DNA of 62,211 nucleotides from an uncultured Lachnospiraceae bacterium (GTDB taxonomy: Bacteria > Bacillota > Clostridia > Lachnospirales > Lachnospiraceae), in assembly GCA_946537305.1 (NCBI GenBank), contig CAMNFR010000009.1:1-62211 (forward strand), in the 5' to 3' direction. Made by a program: the position numbers and the translations under genes. The number at the start of each line of letters is the position of its first letter. The stretch's first letter is position 1. Shown piece after piece: positions 15,797 to 25,092 of this stretch. The notes below the pieces were generated by a model. The model was not told the origin of the DNA, ran no database searches, and worked only from the letters and a program-made list of their open reading frames with translations.

Positions 15797-15838
15797 TTCT
15801 TTACGATTACTTCTTTACGATTACTTCTTTACAACAAC
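15797..15838. repeat. 14-bp tandem repeat between the LDH-like and flavodoxin-like genes
   Basis: TTCTTTACGATTAC occurs at 15797-15810 and 15811-15824, and a partial third copy runs to 15838. On the minus strand each unit reads AAAGAAGTAATCGT. The last unit supplies AAGAAGGTGAT, the ribosome-binding site of the flavodoxin-like gene. Confidence 0.85.
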
Positions 15839-16791
15839 TTCTCCAGATTACGATACGCCGTCTGGCAACGCAGGAACGCTTCCTCCGGAAGGTCCACATT
15901 TTCCACTTCAATACCGGAAGATGTAACTCGGTTCCTGGCGCCAAAGTATACTCGCCCAAAGGCCTGAGAACTGTAGTGCCAGTCTCCCCGCAGCGTAGCC
16001 AGAATAGAAAAGGCCCCGGAGGAAATGGCCGGCGCCATATAGGGCTTAAAGCCCCAGCCGCGCATGACCATATTGGCTTCTACCGTAAGCGATGTCAGCT
16101 CCCTGGATAGTTTCGGGTCGTACTGCGAAAGGCTATTCACGATCACCAGGTCCTGTCCGTGAGGTCCATAGGCGCGTCCGTCTTTCAGATAAGAAGCAAA
16201 CCGGGCATCTTTCCCTGCAAAGTAAGCGGCTCTTGCGTTCATGACGCCCAGACCGTATCCCTTTACGCGGGCCGGCCGGATGCCGCTTTTCATGACCTCC
16301 TGACACAATGGATCCACCGGATCAGAGACCACACAAAACAGACCTTCATAGCCCTTTTGAACGGCCTGGGAAGCGATCTTACGCACAAGCCCGCCATTGG
16401 CCTCAAATTGAGCCATGCGCACGTCGCCGCCTTCTCCTACCGGCGGCACGCGCAGCGAGGCGCAGAACAGAAATACGTCGCAGTTGAACAGCTCTTCTTC
16501 ACTGATCACACGGACGGGAACAGTGGATACGCTGCCGGCGCCATCCCGCATCTGATTCATTTCGAACTCAAAACGGTCCCCCACGTGATCACGCACATCA
16601 TAGATGCCGATTTCAGAAATGCAGTCTCCGCCCATCAGCACCAGACCCGTCAGCAGAAGGCTCCCCACGTCGCCCAGCGCGAACAGATGCACGCGTTTCT
16701 TCGGTTTTGTGAACCACTGCATGTCCTCCGGAGCCCCGACAACTATCGTGCCGGGGGCATCCGTTCCCATTATCTCAGATAAGTGTGGCAT
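15829..16791 (-). CDS. Lactate/malate dehydrogenase-like protein
   Basis: Protein of 320 residues with the LDH/MDH fold: a dinucleotide site ALGDVGSLLLTGL (about 38-50), an acidic strand end GIYDVRD, DVFLFCAS, a VVSDPVDPL segment matching the NPVD motif, GYGLGVMNARAAYFAG and GPHGQDLVIVNS matching the catalytic GEHG(D/Q) loop. The substrate-specificity loop differs (RVPPVGEGGDVRMAQF), so lactate or malate as substrate is uncertain. It may use another 2-hydroxy acid. It lies between the giant protein gene and the flavodoxin-like gene in one apparent operon. Confidence 0.75.
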   Translation of the reverse strand: MPHLSEIMGTDAPGTIVVGAPEDMQWFTKPKKRVHLFALGDVGSLLLTGLVLMGGDCISEIGIYDVRDHVGDRFEFEMNQMRDGAGSVSTVPVRVISEEELFNCDVFLFCASLRVPPVGEGGDVRMAQFEANGGLVRKIASQAVQKGYEGLFCVVSDPVDPLCQEVMKSGIRPARVKGYGLGVMNARAAYFAGKDARFASYLKDGRAYGPHGQDLVIVNSLSQYDPKLSRELTSLTVEANMVMRGWGFKPYMAPAISSGAFSILATLRGDWHYSSQAFGRVYFGARNRVTSSGIEVENVDLPEEAFLRCQTAYRNLEKLL

Positions 16792-16819
16792 TATATATTC
16801 TCCTGTTTACAGACACTCA

Positions 16820-19800
16820 TCAGTCACTGTGCAGCGCATAGTAATCGCTGAATCCCATTTCCATGCTGCGCATATATTCCAGCCTGGAAAGCTGCTGAAT
16901 GTCGTTTTCAATATAGAAGGAAGCCGGAATATTCACATTATAGCTCATGAACCGGCCCTTATCCGGACAGGTCGGGGACAGAATGACTTCTGTCAGGCGA
17001 TCCAGCGTCAGGTTCCGTTCAAATTCTTTGCGGTATTCCTCTTCAAGGACCTTCATGATATCCCGTGCATTTTTCAGGCAGGTCATGGAAAGATCATAGA
17101 CCGCACTGATATTTTCATGCGCCAGGAAAGCCGGCGTCACATACGGCATGATCAGGTTCACGCTGGTCAGCAGACCTGCGGTCATCTTCGCATTGGAACG
17201 CACGCTGTCACCGCCGATAAAAGGATACAGCGAGGACTCTACGAACCAAGAACTGATATGCGGAATATAATACACACAATCAGCGCTAAAGCCGTAGGTT
17301 TCTACCAGATCTTTGCCGTTCGCGGTCATCACGCCCAGCAGGATCTTATCGATGTGTACACCGGTATCCGGCAGCAGTGTCTGCAGCTCCTTCAAACGGT
17401 AGCCCTTGTGCAGCAGGTCATCCACCAGGATGACATCCCGTCGGAAGGACTGAATGGTATCCAACTGTGTCTTGATGGAAAGATAGTTCGGATACTCCTC
17501 AATCTTGAAGCCATGCATGTTGGAATTGAAGACCTTTTCTGTATGCAGTGCTTTGGTCACGGTATTCGGCGTCACGGAACCGCGCAGCACCTTGCCGAAA
17601 GGTACGCACATCTTCTTTCCAAGCTTCCTGGGCTTCGTGACCACGTTGGGCACCTCGTTCAGCTCTGCGATCTTTTCCACCATGCGGTGATACATGATGG
17701 AGGAATCGAAGGACAGCACCAGATTACCCGGGTTGATTTCTGTCAGAACGGTCTGCAGACGGCGATGCGCTTCTTCGATGACCTCATGGACCCTGTGATT
17801 TCTGTTCAACGGATCCTTAATGACGGTTTCAATATTCTTGGTCAGCGTGATTGGCCGGTGCATATCCACCGCCATCACCGTATTTTCCGCGCCTTTTTCG
17901 GAGATGCGGATAAATCCGGAGCGAGCCAGCGTCTGCTCCACATTTTCCCGGTGCTCTTCCATCTCCTTCTTGCCATGATACAGGCAATAGGTATATTCCC
18001 GGGACAGCGCGTACGCCAGCAGCTCGCTCAGCACGATCTGCGCCGGGTCAGAATCCGGCGTCATCTTAGGCCCATAGACGCCCTTTATTACCAGGATCTT
18101 GCCCCAGGCAATATCACGCAGCTTTTTGACCATCTCCAGGTCCTGGAATTCTTTCATGAAATCCGCATTCCAGAGGCGGCCTGCAACAGCCGCTGCGATA
18201 GGACGTCCACCATCCCTCATATCCCGCAGGATAGCCAGCTGCAATTTTTCCGCCACCAGATTCTGCCGGATTATCTCCGGATTCTTTTTGGTGCGCAGCA
18301 CCGTGTCACAAAGTTCATTCCACAGCGCATCGGAGATTTCGCTTTCCACCAGGATATCACAGTTGATGGAACGGGTAAAATGCAGATCCTTGTACTGTGG
18401 TTCTCTGGCATACAGATTATTCTCATAAATATAATTCTGGGCCATCTCGTCGATCAGATGGGAGATATCGCGGTTCATATCGATATTCTCTCGGATCCGG
18501 GTAGAGCTGATATCCTCCAGATGCATGGGGAGGGTCAGCTCTTCGATCTGACCGGTGATGTGGGTATTTTCATCCGTATCCTGTCCCTCCCACTCATAAT
18601 CGTCTCCATGACGGCGGAAAATGATGTGATGGAACTGATGAATGGACCAAGGCTCCGGTTTTTTCTTATAAGCGGAAGCATGTGCCGTCACATCGCTGCC
18701 GGCTACGATATAAACCTCTTTTCCGGCAAACATCTCCGAAAGACGCTTCAGATCGTCCGGGTTGGCGATATTTACGGGAACATCTTTCGGGAACAGGAAC
18801 ACGCCCGGATTGGCCGCCGTGGAAATCATGGCGATCTTCCGGCGGATCAGCGGCGGCTGGGTCTTTTTAGACCAGGAAAAGCCGTCGATGGCCAGGTAGA
18901 CCGGATAGCCCAGCTTGCGGATTTCCTCTACAATACCTTTGTGGCTGAGGGAGAAGGGATCGAAGGTCCCCGGGAAGAAGGCGACCTTATATTCCTTGAC
19001 GAAAGAAACATCCTCCGGATCAGGCGTATATTCTGACAGAAATCTGTAGATACTGTTCAGCGCTGCCGCGTTGATCAGGAAATCCAAGATCTCCTCGTCC
19101 TTTTCCTTCAGGATATGAATGGCTTTCTTGCCGATATAGCGGAACATGCGCCATTTTTCCGCAAGTGGAAGTACTTTCTGGGCAAAGATGTATTCGCCCA
19201 TCACAAAGCAGGCCTCCTGGGAGACCATGGGATGATAGTGAGCGATGCCCCGCAGGATCATGCCAAGGAGCTTGCGCATACGTTTGTCATGATTCATATC
19301 CGCCGGGTAACGTTTTTTGTAGGAATCATAATTCTGCAGCAGATGTCCGATAGTATCCAGCGTAACACATGCCACCGGATCCGGTGCGGATATCAGCATC
19401 GTGTGAAGCGACTCGATGATCTCATCTACATTTTCCGGCACCAGCTTTACAACGATCTGTCCCAAATACTGCGGAATGTTCTTGGCGTACTCCGCATCCG
19501 AAAGATCCAGTCCCTTCAGCATTTCAAAAGCAATCTCGCTGCGCTGCTCCGGATCAGCCATATCCATCATTTTGACGATGGTCTTACCGGCCAGATGTCT
19601 CACATCGCCGCATTCGGTTCCTGTCAGCAGGTTCACCAGATGCGTGGTGGAATGCAGTGGATGACGGTTTCGTCCGGCCTTCATTTCTTCATAGAGATAG
19701 CGGATATTGACCATCTTGCAGATCCAGGGCGTCGCTGCGCGCAGATTTTCCAGGAATGCCTCTGTAATGAGACCATCCTCCTTATTTTTAAAGGAGTACT

Positions 19801-21724
19801 GTTTCTGGATCTCCTCCGGCAGATTCAGCTGACGGGTGATCTGCTGTTTCAGATATAACAGACTGACAAGGCGGGGACCATGAATCTGTTCCAGGATCTG
19901 CCTTGCATACGGACGGATGATGTCCCGCGCATTCTCCTCCCGCAGCATCTTATCCACCGCATTTAAGATGCACATCTGAAGTTCCAGATCCTCTGTGGTG
20001 GAAAAATGCAGCAGGAACTGTACCATCTGATCCAGAATATCCACAGGACAGGATACGAGAGGTACTCTTTCCAGTGTCTCTGCCAGAATGAATGCCGTGA
20101 AGGTATCACGGTTCATGTTTTCATATTTTTTTCCCAGGACGCGATAATAGCTTTCTCTTTTTGCGTCTTTACACCGCGTAAGGATGGCGCCGGTCAGCGT
20201 TTCCATCTTGTAGCCGAGCCATTCCCGGTGCTGATCTGTCAGTTTGTGATCCGGGTTCAGCATAGTCTCCAGATAGTAATCATAGAGCTCCTGGGAAGAG
20301 GAATTCTGGCTGAACGCCAGCATCCCTTCCGGAATCTCTTTTCGATACTCTATATCGTAATTGACCAGGATCTCTCCCATAACGAAAGCCGCTGCGGAGC
20401 GGATATCTGCCTCCTGATGCATCAGAAGCTCATACAAAAAACGTAAGGTCATCTGCTTCTGGCGCTGGCTCAGATAGGTAGAGTATTCCCGGAAGATCTG
20501 AAGATACGTGCGTGTATTCTTCCAGTCCTTTTCGCTGCGGGCAGCCTCCAGGATGTTGGTGAAGGAAGCCTCATGATTCAGCAGATGCATCAGCTGAATG
20601 TTGTGGTTCACGGCCATCATCTTATAGGCATCAATGACTTCGTGTCCCTGGAGGAGCGCGCTGTCCTTCTCAATGATCGGAGTGAGATCCCTCTCGATCA
20701 GATCTGTGGATGCCCCCAGGCGGATCATATAATCCTCGAAATCTTTCAGCTTATTATAGACCTTCTCGTATCTCTGTCGTTTGGCATCATCCACATTATC
20801 CAGCTTGCTTAGGATCACACCAAAGGAATCCGCCAGTGTATAGCAGTGGATCTTCTCCACGCCATTTTCACGGGTACTCTTCACGCGGAAATCCGCATAG
20901 ATCAGCAGCAGGGATTCGATCGACAGGTTCTCCAGCTCCAGATCCCATGTGGAATGGTTGGCCGCAATGTAACCGATGCCGGGCATGCCGTTCCGCTGCA
21001 TCAGCTGATCGGTATAATAGTAATGCAGATACGGCACGCGGCGGGCTTCCTTGTCCTTGCAGCCGAATTTACCGATGTCGTGGCTGATCGCAGCACCGGA
21101 CATCAGCGCCAGGTCGATGGGCTGACCTGCCTTCAGCATCTGCCGGGCCATATACATGGACACGTTATGTACACCCGCGATGTGCCCGTGTGTATTAAAC
21201 GGCGTCACCTCCGCAGCAATGCGCATGAATTCCAGAAAATAGGTATCACGGCAGAATTTCAGGAATGTCTCGTACTCCTGTTTCATATGGCAATTCTTCA
21301 GCTCTTCCTCCGTGGCCAGGGAAAAATGAAGTGTCATACGGAACCCATGGAAATCTCTCTCCGCGCACAGGCAGACACGCAGGATCTCCAGATAAAAGAT
21401 CTTTCCCTCTTCATAGCACGGTTCCATGACATCCGGGAAGTTTTCCGGATACAGCACATGCTTTCCGTCCGCGAACAGGAAAGGAAGCCATCCACCTTCC
21501 GGTTCCGGGGAAAATCTTGACATGTTATCGCGGCAGGCCTCCAGCACCTCTGTACATGTAAAGGTCTTCTTGCCCACAAATTTCTCAATACCTGCGCGGA
21601 AGGATTTTCTGCGCAGCAGTTTCAGCATATCCTTTTTCTGCATGCCGAATTTACGCAGCAAGGGGCGCTCCGTCATGCGGTTCTCTATTCGTTCTAATAA
21701 ATCCTTATTCCAGTCTTCGTTCAT
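16820..21724 (-). CDS. Giant multidomain protein: HD, helical repeats, nucleotidyltransferase, PRTase
   Basis: Protein of 1634 residues from the ATG at 21724 (AGGGA upstream; a longer frame to 21835 lacks support). An HD-type metal phosphohydrolase domain lies near 175-300, with HDIGKFG at about 214. Helical, HEAT-like repeats span about 400-880. A nucleotidyltransferase of the NadD/CoaD group spans about 910-1075, with FFPGTFDPFSLSHKG at its start and SSTRIREN (ISSTxxR motif) at its end. An acetyltransferase-like region covers about 1120-1290. A phosphoribosyltransferase domain has the PRPP motif VILVDDLLHKGYR at about 1428. The set points to nucleotide or NAD-type metabolism or nucleic-acid modification. 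I know similar proteins only as unexplained cytidylyltransferase entries. Confidence 0.75.
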   Translation of the reverse strand: MNEDWNKDLLERIENRMTERPLLRKFGMQKKDMLKLLRRKSFRAGIEKFVGKKTFTCTEVLEACRDNMSRFSPEPEGGWLPFLFADGKHVLYPENFPDVMEPCYEEGKIFYLEILRVCLCAERDFHGFRMTLHFSLATEEELKNCHMKQEYETFLKFCRDTYFLEFMRIAAEVTPFNTHGHIAGVHNVSMYMARQMLKAGQPIDLALMSGAAISHDIGKFGCKDKEARRVPYLHYYYTDQLMQRNGMPGIGYIAANHSTWDLELENLSIESLLLIYADFRVKSTRENGVEKIHCYTLADSFGVILSKLDNVDDAKRQRYEKVYNKLKDFEDYMIRLGASTDLIERDLTPIIEKDSALLQGHEVIDAYKMMAVNHNIQLMHLLNHEASFTNILEAARSEKDWKNTRTYLQIFREYSTYLSQRQKQMTLRFLYELLMHQEADIRSAAAFVMGEILVNYDIEYRKEIPEGMLAFSQNSSSQELYDYYLETMLNPDHKLTDQHREWLGYKMETLTGAILTRCKDAKRESYYRVLGKKYENMNRDTFTAFILAETLERVPLVSCPVDILDQMVQFLLHFSTTEDLELQMCILNAVDKMLREENARDIIRPYARQILEQIHGPRLVSLLYLKQQITRQLNLPEEIQKQYSFKNKEDGLITEAFLENLRAATPWICKMVNIRYLYEEMKAGRNRHPLHSTTHLVNLLTGTECGDVRHLAGKTIVKMMDMADPEQRSEIAFEMLKGLDLSDAEYAKNIPQYLGQIVVKLVPENVDEIIESLHTMLISAPDPVACVTLDTIGHLLQNYDSYKKRYPADMNHDKRMRKLLGMILRGIAHYHPMVSQEACFVMGEYIFAQKVLPLAEKWRMFRYIGKKAIHILKEKDEEILDFLINAAALNSIYRFLSEYTPDPEDVSFVKEYKVAFFPGTFDPFSLSHKGIVEEIRKLGYPVYLAIDGFSWSKKTQPPLIRRKIAMISTAANPGVFLFPKDVPVNIANPDDLKRLSEMFAGKEVYIVAGSDVTAHASAYKKKPEPWSIHQFHHIIFRRHGDDYEWEGQDTDENTHITGQIEELTLPMHLEDISSTRIRENIDMNRDISHLIDEMAQNYIYENNLYAREPQYKDLHFTRSINCDILVESEISDALWNELCDTVLRTKKNPEIIRQNLVAEKLQLAILRDMRDGGRPIAAAVAGRLWNADFMKEFQDLEMVKKLRDIAWGKILVIKGVYGPKMTPDSDPAQIVLSELLAYALSREYTYCLYHGKKEMEEHRENVEQTLARSGFIRISEKGAENTVMAVDMHRPITLTKNIETVIKDPLNRNHRVHEVIEEAHRRLQTVLTEINPGNLVLSFDSSIMYHRMVEKIAELNEVPNVVTKPRKLGKKMCVPFGKVLRGSVTPNTVTKALHTEKVFNSNMHGFKIEEYPNYLSIKTQLDTIQSFRRDVILVDDLLHKGYRLKELQTLLPDTGVHIDKILLGVMTANGKDLVETYGFSADCVYYIPHISSWFVESSLYPFIGGDSVRSNAKMTAGLLTSVNLIMPYVTPAFLAHENISAVYDLSMTCLKNARDIMKVLEEEYRKEFERNLTLDRLTEVILSPTCPDKGRFMSYNVNIPASFYIENDIQQLSRLEYMRSMEMGFSDYYALHSD

Positions 21725-21891
21725 AACAAATCCCTGTCGTAAAGGCCGGCCGACGCCGGGGATCAGGCCGAAAAATAGCTTCGGCAATACATACTGTAAC
21801 TCATATATCTTACAATAAATCTCATATAAATACAATGAAAAATGCCCGGAATGTATTTTTTCTTCCTCCGCCCATCAGACAAAGAAGCTGC

Positions 21892-21920
21892 TTGCATATC
21901 CGTTGAATTTTCGGTATGAT
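21892..21920 (+). promoter_or_regulatory. Promoter of the ABC-F gene
   Basis: TTGCAT (21892-21897), a 17-nt spacer, TATGAT (21915-21920), with the start codon 40 nt further on. Confidence 0.6.
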
Positions 21921-21959
21921 ATGGTACGTATGCGCTAATCATGGAAACGGAGAATTATT

Positions 21960-23894
21960 ATGATATTCAGCTGCAGTCATCTTGGGAAATCCTTTTCAGG
22001 AGAAACACTCTTCTCCGGAGGGAGCTTCCGCATCGAAGACAAAGAAAAGGCCGCGATCGTCGGTATTAATGGCGCCGGAAAATCCACGCTCCTGAAAATG
22101 ATCGTGGGCGAACTGCCCGTGGATGAAGGCGAGATCGTATTTACCAGCGGCAAGACCATCGGATACCTGGCGCAGCACCAGGATCTTTCCGGTAACCGAA
22201 CCATTTACGAAGAGGTTCGGACCGCCAAAGAACCGCTGATCCGCATGGAGCAGGAGATCCGCCGGCTGGAGGCTGCCATGAAGAATGCCTCCGGGGAAGA
22301 ACTCGCTTCCATGATGGAGACCTATACCCGCCTGAATCATGAATTTGAACTGCAGGACGGCTATGCTTACGAAAGCGAGATCACAGGCGTCCTGAAGGGC
22401 ATGGGATTTACAGAAGATGAATTCGGGAAGCACTGTCAGGAGCTTTCCGGAGGTCAGAAGACCCGGGTATCCCTGGGAAAGCTTCTGCTGACCAAGCCGG
22501 ACTGCATCCTGCTGGATGAGCCCACCAACCATCTGGACATTTCCTCCATTGTATGGCTGGAAGGCTATCTTCGCTCTTACCCGGGCGCCGTTGTTATCGT
22601 GGCGCATGACCGCTATTTTCTGGACCGTGTTGTCGGAAAGGTCATCGAGGTGGAAGCAGGAAAGATCTCCGTCTACACCGGAAATTATTCTGCCTATGCC
22701 GAAAAGAAACAGATGCTTCGGAACGCAGCCCTGAAGCTGTACTTGAAGCAGCAGCAGGAAATCCGTCACCAGGAAGCAGTCATCCAGAAACTGAAATCCT
22801 TCAACCGGGAAAAATCCATTAAACGTGCTGAGAGCCGCGAAAAAATGCTGGCAAAGATAGAGCGGGTGGATAAACCGCAGGAGCTGAACGACAGCATGGT
22901 GTTCACCCTGGAGCCCAATGTGACCAGCGGCAAGGATGTTCTTACCCTGGAGGATATCAGTAAATCCTTTGGAAACCAGAAACTCTTCGAGCACGTGAAT
23001 ATAGAGATCAAGCGCGGGGAACGCGTGGCTGTAATCGGCAGCAACGGTACCGGGAAGACCACCCTTTTAAAGATCATCAACGGTCTGGTGGATGCTGATT
23101 CCGGGTCCTGTACGCTGGGCGCCAAGGTAAGCATAGGGTACTATGATCAGGAACAGCAGCTTCTGACAGAGTCTAAGACCCTGTTCGAGGAGATCTCGGA
23201 TGCCTACCCGTATCTGGATAATACGGCCATCCGAAATACACTGGCCGCTTTTCTGTTCACCGGGGATGATGTGTTTAAGCTGGTCTCCGCTCTTTCCGGC
23301 GGGGAGCGCGGACGGCTGGCTCTGGCCAAGATGATTCTCTCCCCGTGCAATTTCCTGATCCTGGACGAGCCGACCAATCATCTGGACATGACCTCACGCG
23401 AAATCCTGGAACAGGCGCTCTCTTCCTATACGGGAACGGTGCTCTATGTGTCCCATGACCGTTACTTTGTAAATAAAACGGCCACACGCATTCTGGAACT
23501 GACGGGCGGTACCTTTGTGAATTATATCGGCAATTACGATTATTACCTGGAAAAACGGGAAGAGCTGACAGCCGCCGCACTACGCCAGACGGCCGGCAAT
23601 ACATCCGGGAAGACGCCTCCTGTACAGGCAGCAACGCCTGTCTCTGCCGGGGCTACCGACTGGAAGGCCCAGAAAGAGGAGGCCGCCAGACAGCGCAAAA
23701 AGGAAAACGATATAAAGAAGGCAGAGGATGCCATCGCTGCGCTGGAAGCCAGGGAGGCGGAAATCGATGATCTGCTCACGCAGGAAGATGTCTTTACCAA
23801 TGTGCCCCGCCTGATGGAACTGAACAAAGAAAAGGAATCCATTCAGGAACAGATCCTGGAATGGATGGATAAATGGGAAGAGCTGCAGTCTTAA
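21960..23894 (+). CDS. ABC-F family ATPase
   Basis: Protein of 644 residues with two ABC domains and no membrane segments. Domain 1 has GINGAGKST (about 37-45), LSGGQKTR and LLDEPTNHLD. Domain 2 has GSNGTGKTT (about 360), LSGGERGR and LILDEPTNHLD. Between them is the charged helical linker, and the C-terminus (about 560-644) is a Lys/Glu-rich coiled coil as in Uup/YdiF types. ABC-F proteins bind the ribosomal E-site to rescue or tune translation, and some give antibiotic resistance. A housekeeping role is more likely here. The stop codon lies inside the loop of its terminator. Confidence 0.93.
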   Translation: MIFSCSHLGKSFSGETLFSGGSFRIEDKEKAAIVGINGAGKSTLLKMIVGELPVDEGEIVFTSGKTIGYLAQHQDLSGNRTIYEEVRTAKEPLIRMEQEIRRLEAAMKNASGEELASMMETYTRLNHEFELQDGYAYESEITGVLKGMGFTEDEFGKHCQELSGGQKTRVSLGKLLLTKPDCILLDEPTNHLDISSIVWLEGYLRSYPGAVVIVAHDRYFLDRVVGKVIEVEAGKISVYTGNYSAYAEKKQMLRNAALKLYLKQQQEIRHQEAVIQKLKSFNREKSIKRAESREKMLAKIERVDKPQELNDSMVFTLEPNVTSGKDVLTLEDISKSFGNQKLFEHVNIEIKRGERVAVIGSNGTGKTTLLKIINGLVDADSGSCTLGAKVSIGYYDQEQQLLTESKTLFEEISDAYPYLDNTAIRNTLAAFLFTGDDVFKLVSALSGGERGRLALAKMILSPCNFLILDEPTNHLDMTSREILEQALSSYTGTVLYVSHDRYFVNKTATRILELTGGTFVNYIGNYDYYLEKREELTAAALRQTAGNTSGKTPPVQAATPVSAGATDWKAQKEEAARQRKKENDIKKAEDAIAALEAREAEIDDLLTQEDVFTNVPRLMELNKEKESIQEQILEWMDKWEELQS

Positions 23895-23908
23895 GCAGCT
23901 CTTTTTTT
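23879..23908 (+). terminator. Terminator of the ABC-F gene
   Basis: AGAGCTGC/GCAGCTCT stem and a T7 tract. The TAA stop codon is in the loop, so the 3' untranslated region is almost absent. Confidence 0.85.
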
Positions 23909-23929
23909 AGTATTTTTATTGATTTTGTA

Positions 23930-23959
23930 TTGTATTTTATCCGACGATTAAGGTATAAT
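23930..23959 (+). promoter_or_regulatory. Promoter of the citrate-lyase-ligase-like gene
   Basis: TTGTAT, an 18-nt spacer and a perfect TATAAT (23954-23959). Confidence 0.55.
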
Positions 23960-24006
23960 AAATAATGATGGTTTTGAATCGTTAAAAATGATAACAGGAG
24001 AAACAT

Positions 24007-25053
24007 ATGTGCGAATATATCACCAGTGAGATCCGGCCGGGCGATAAGCGCGCCAGACGCCAGATGGATGCATTGCTTCAGCAGGAAGGCATCGAACGGG
24101 ATAAAAACCTGGATTACAGCGTCGGCCTTTTTGATGAAGACTACAATCTGGTCGCCACCGGTTCCTGCTTTAAGAACACGCTGCGCTGCATGGCGGTGGA
24201 CAGCGGTCACCAGGGAGAAGGCCTTCTGAACAAAGTGGTCACGCATCTGATGGACCATCAGTTCGAGCGGGGCAATCTGGAGCTCTTTTTATATACCAAG
24301 TGCGACAGCGCCAAATTCTTCCACGATCTGGGCTTTTATGAGATCGCCCGTGTCGAGGGCAAGGTCGTTTTCATGGAGAACCGGCGGACGGGGTTCTCTT
24401 CCTACCTGGAGGAACTGGCCGCCACCAGAAAGGACGCGCCAAAGGTCGCTGCGGTCGTTATGAACGCCAACCCCTTCACACTGGGACACCAGTATCTTCT
24501 GGATACGGTATCCGCCCAGAACGATGTCGTTCATGTATTCGTTGTTTCCGAGGATGTCTCTCTGGTTCCTTTTTCCGTGCGTTATGACCTCGTAAAAAAA
24601 GGAAGTGCACATCTGAAGAACCTGATCTATCATCCGACCGGCAGTTATATCATTTCCAACGCCACCTTCCCTTCCTATTTCCTGAAGGATGCGGATACCG
24701 TGATCGCATCGCACGCACGGCTGGATATCGCCGTTTTCATGAAGATCGCACAGGCACTTGGCGTGAATCACCGCTATGTCGGGGATGAGCCCTTCAGCCA
24801 GGTAACTTCAATCTACAACCGGATCATGAAAGAAGAATTGGAAGCCGCAGGCCTGGCCTGTACCATTGTTCCACGCAAGGAACAGAACGGCCGCGCCATA
24901 AGCGCCTCGGATGTCCGTCTGGCTATCAAGGAGGACCGCCTGGCGGATCTGGCAGGTCTTGTACCGGAAAGCACGTATACTTATTTCTCTTCCCCGGAGG
25001 CTGCGCCTGTCATCGCGCGGATCCGTGCCGCGGAAGAAGTCATACATTACTAA
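24007..25053 (+). CDS. citC: [Citrate (pro-3S)-lyase] ligase-like protein
   Basis: Protein of 348 residues with the two-domain CitC layout. A GNAT-like N-terminus (about 1-130) has a GHQGEGLLNKVV acetyl-CoA-loop-like motif, followed by a nucleotidyltransferase domain with MNANPFTLGHQYLL (about 155-168, HxGH class) and RAISASDVR near the end, the ISSTxxR counterpart. CitC acetylates the prosthetic thiol of citrate lyase using ATP and acetate. No citD, citE, citF, citX or citG is nearby, so this is an orphan or acts on another carrier. It is followed by glgA on the same strand. Confidence 0.8.
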   Translation: MCEYITSEIRPGDKRARRQMDALLQQEGIERDKNLDYSVGLFDEDYNLVATGSCFKNTLRCMAVDSGHQGEGLLNKVVTHLMDHQFERGNLELFLYTKCDSAKFFHDLGFYEIARVEGKVVFMENRRTGFSSYLEELAATRKDAPKVAAVVMNANPFTLGHQYLLDTVSAQNDVVHVFVVSEDVSLVPFSVRYDLVKKGSAHLKNLIYHPTGSYIISNATFPSYFLKDADTVIASHARLDIAVFMKIAQALGVNHRYVGDEPFSQVTSIYNRIMKEELEAAGLACTIVPRKEQNGRAISASDVRLAIKEDRLADLAGLVPESTYTYFSSPEAAPVIARIRAAEEVIHY

Positions 25054-25092
25054 ACAATCATTTATAATTATAAACTCACAGGAGGAGCCCCT

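Noticed and set aside
16604-19036. 810-codon open frame on the plus strand
   Set aside because: It runs antisense to the giant protein and the start of the LDH-like gene and has no ribosome-binding site or domain motif.
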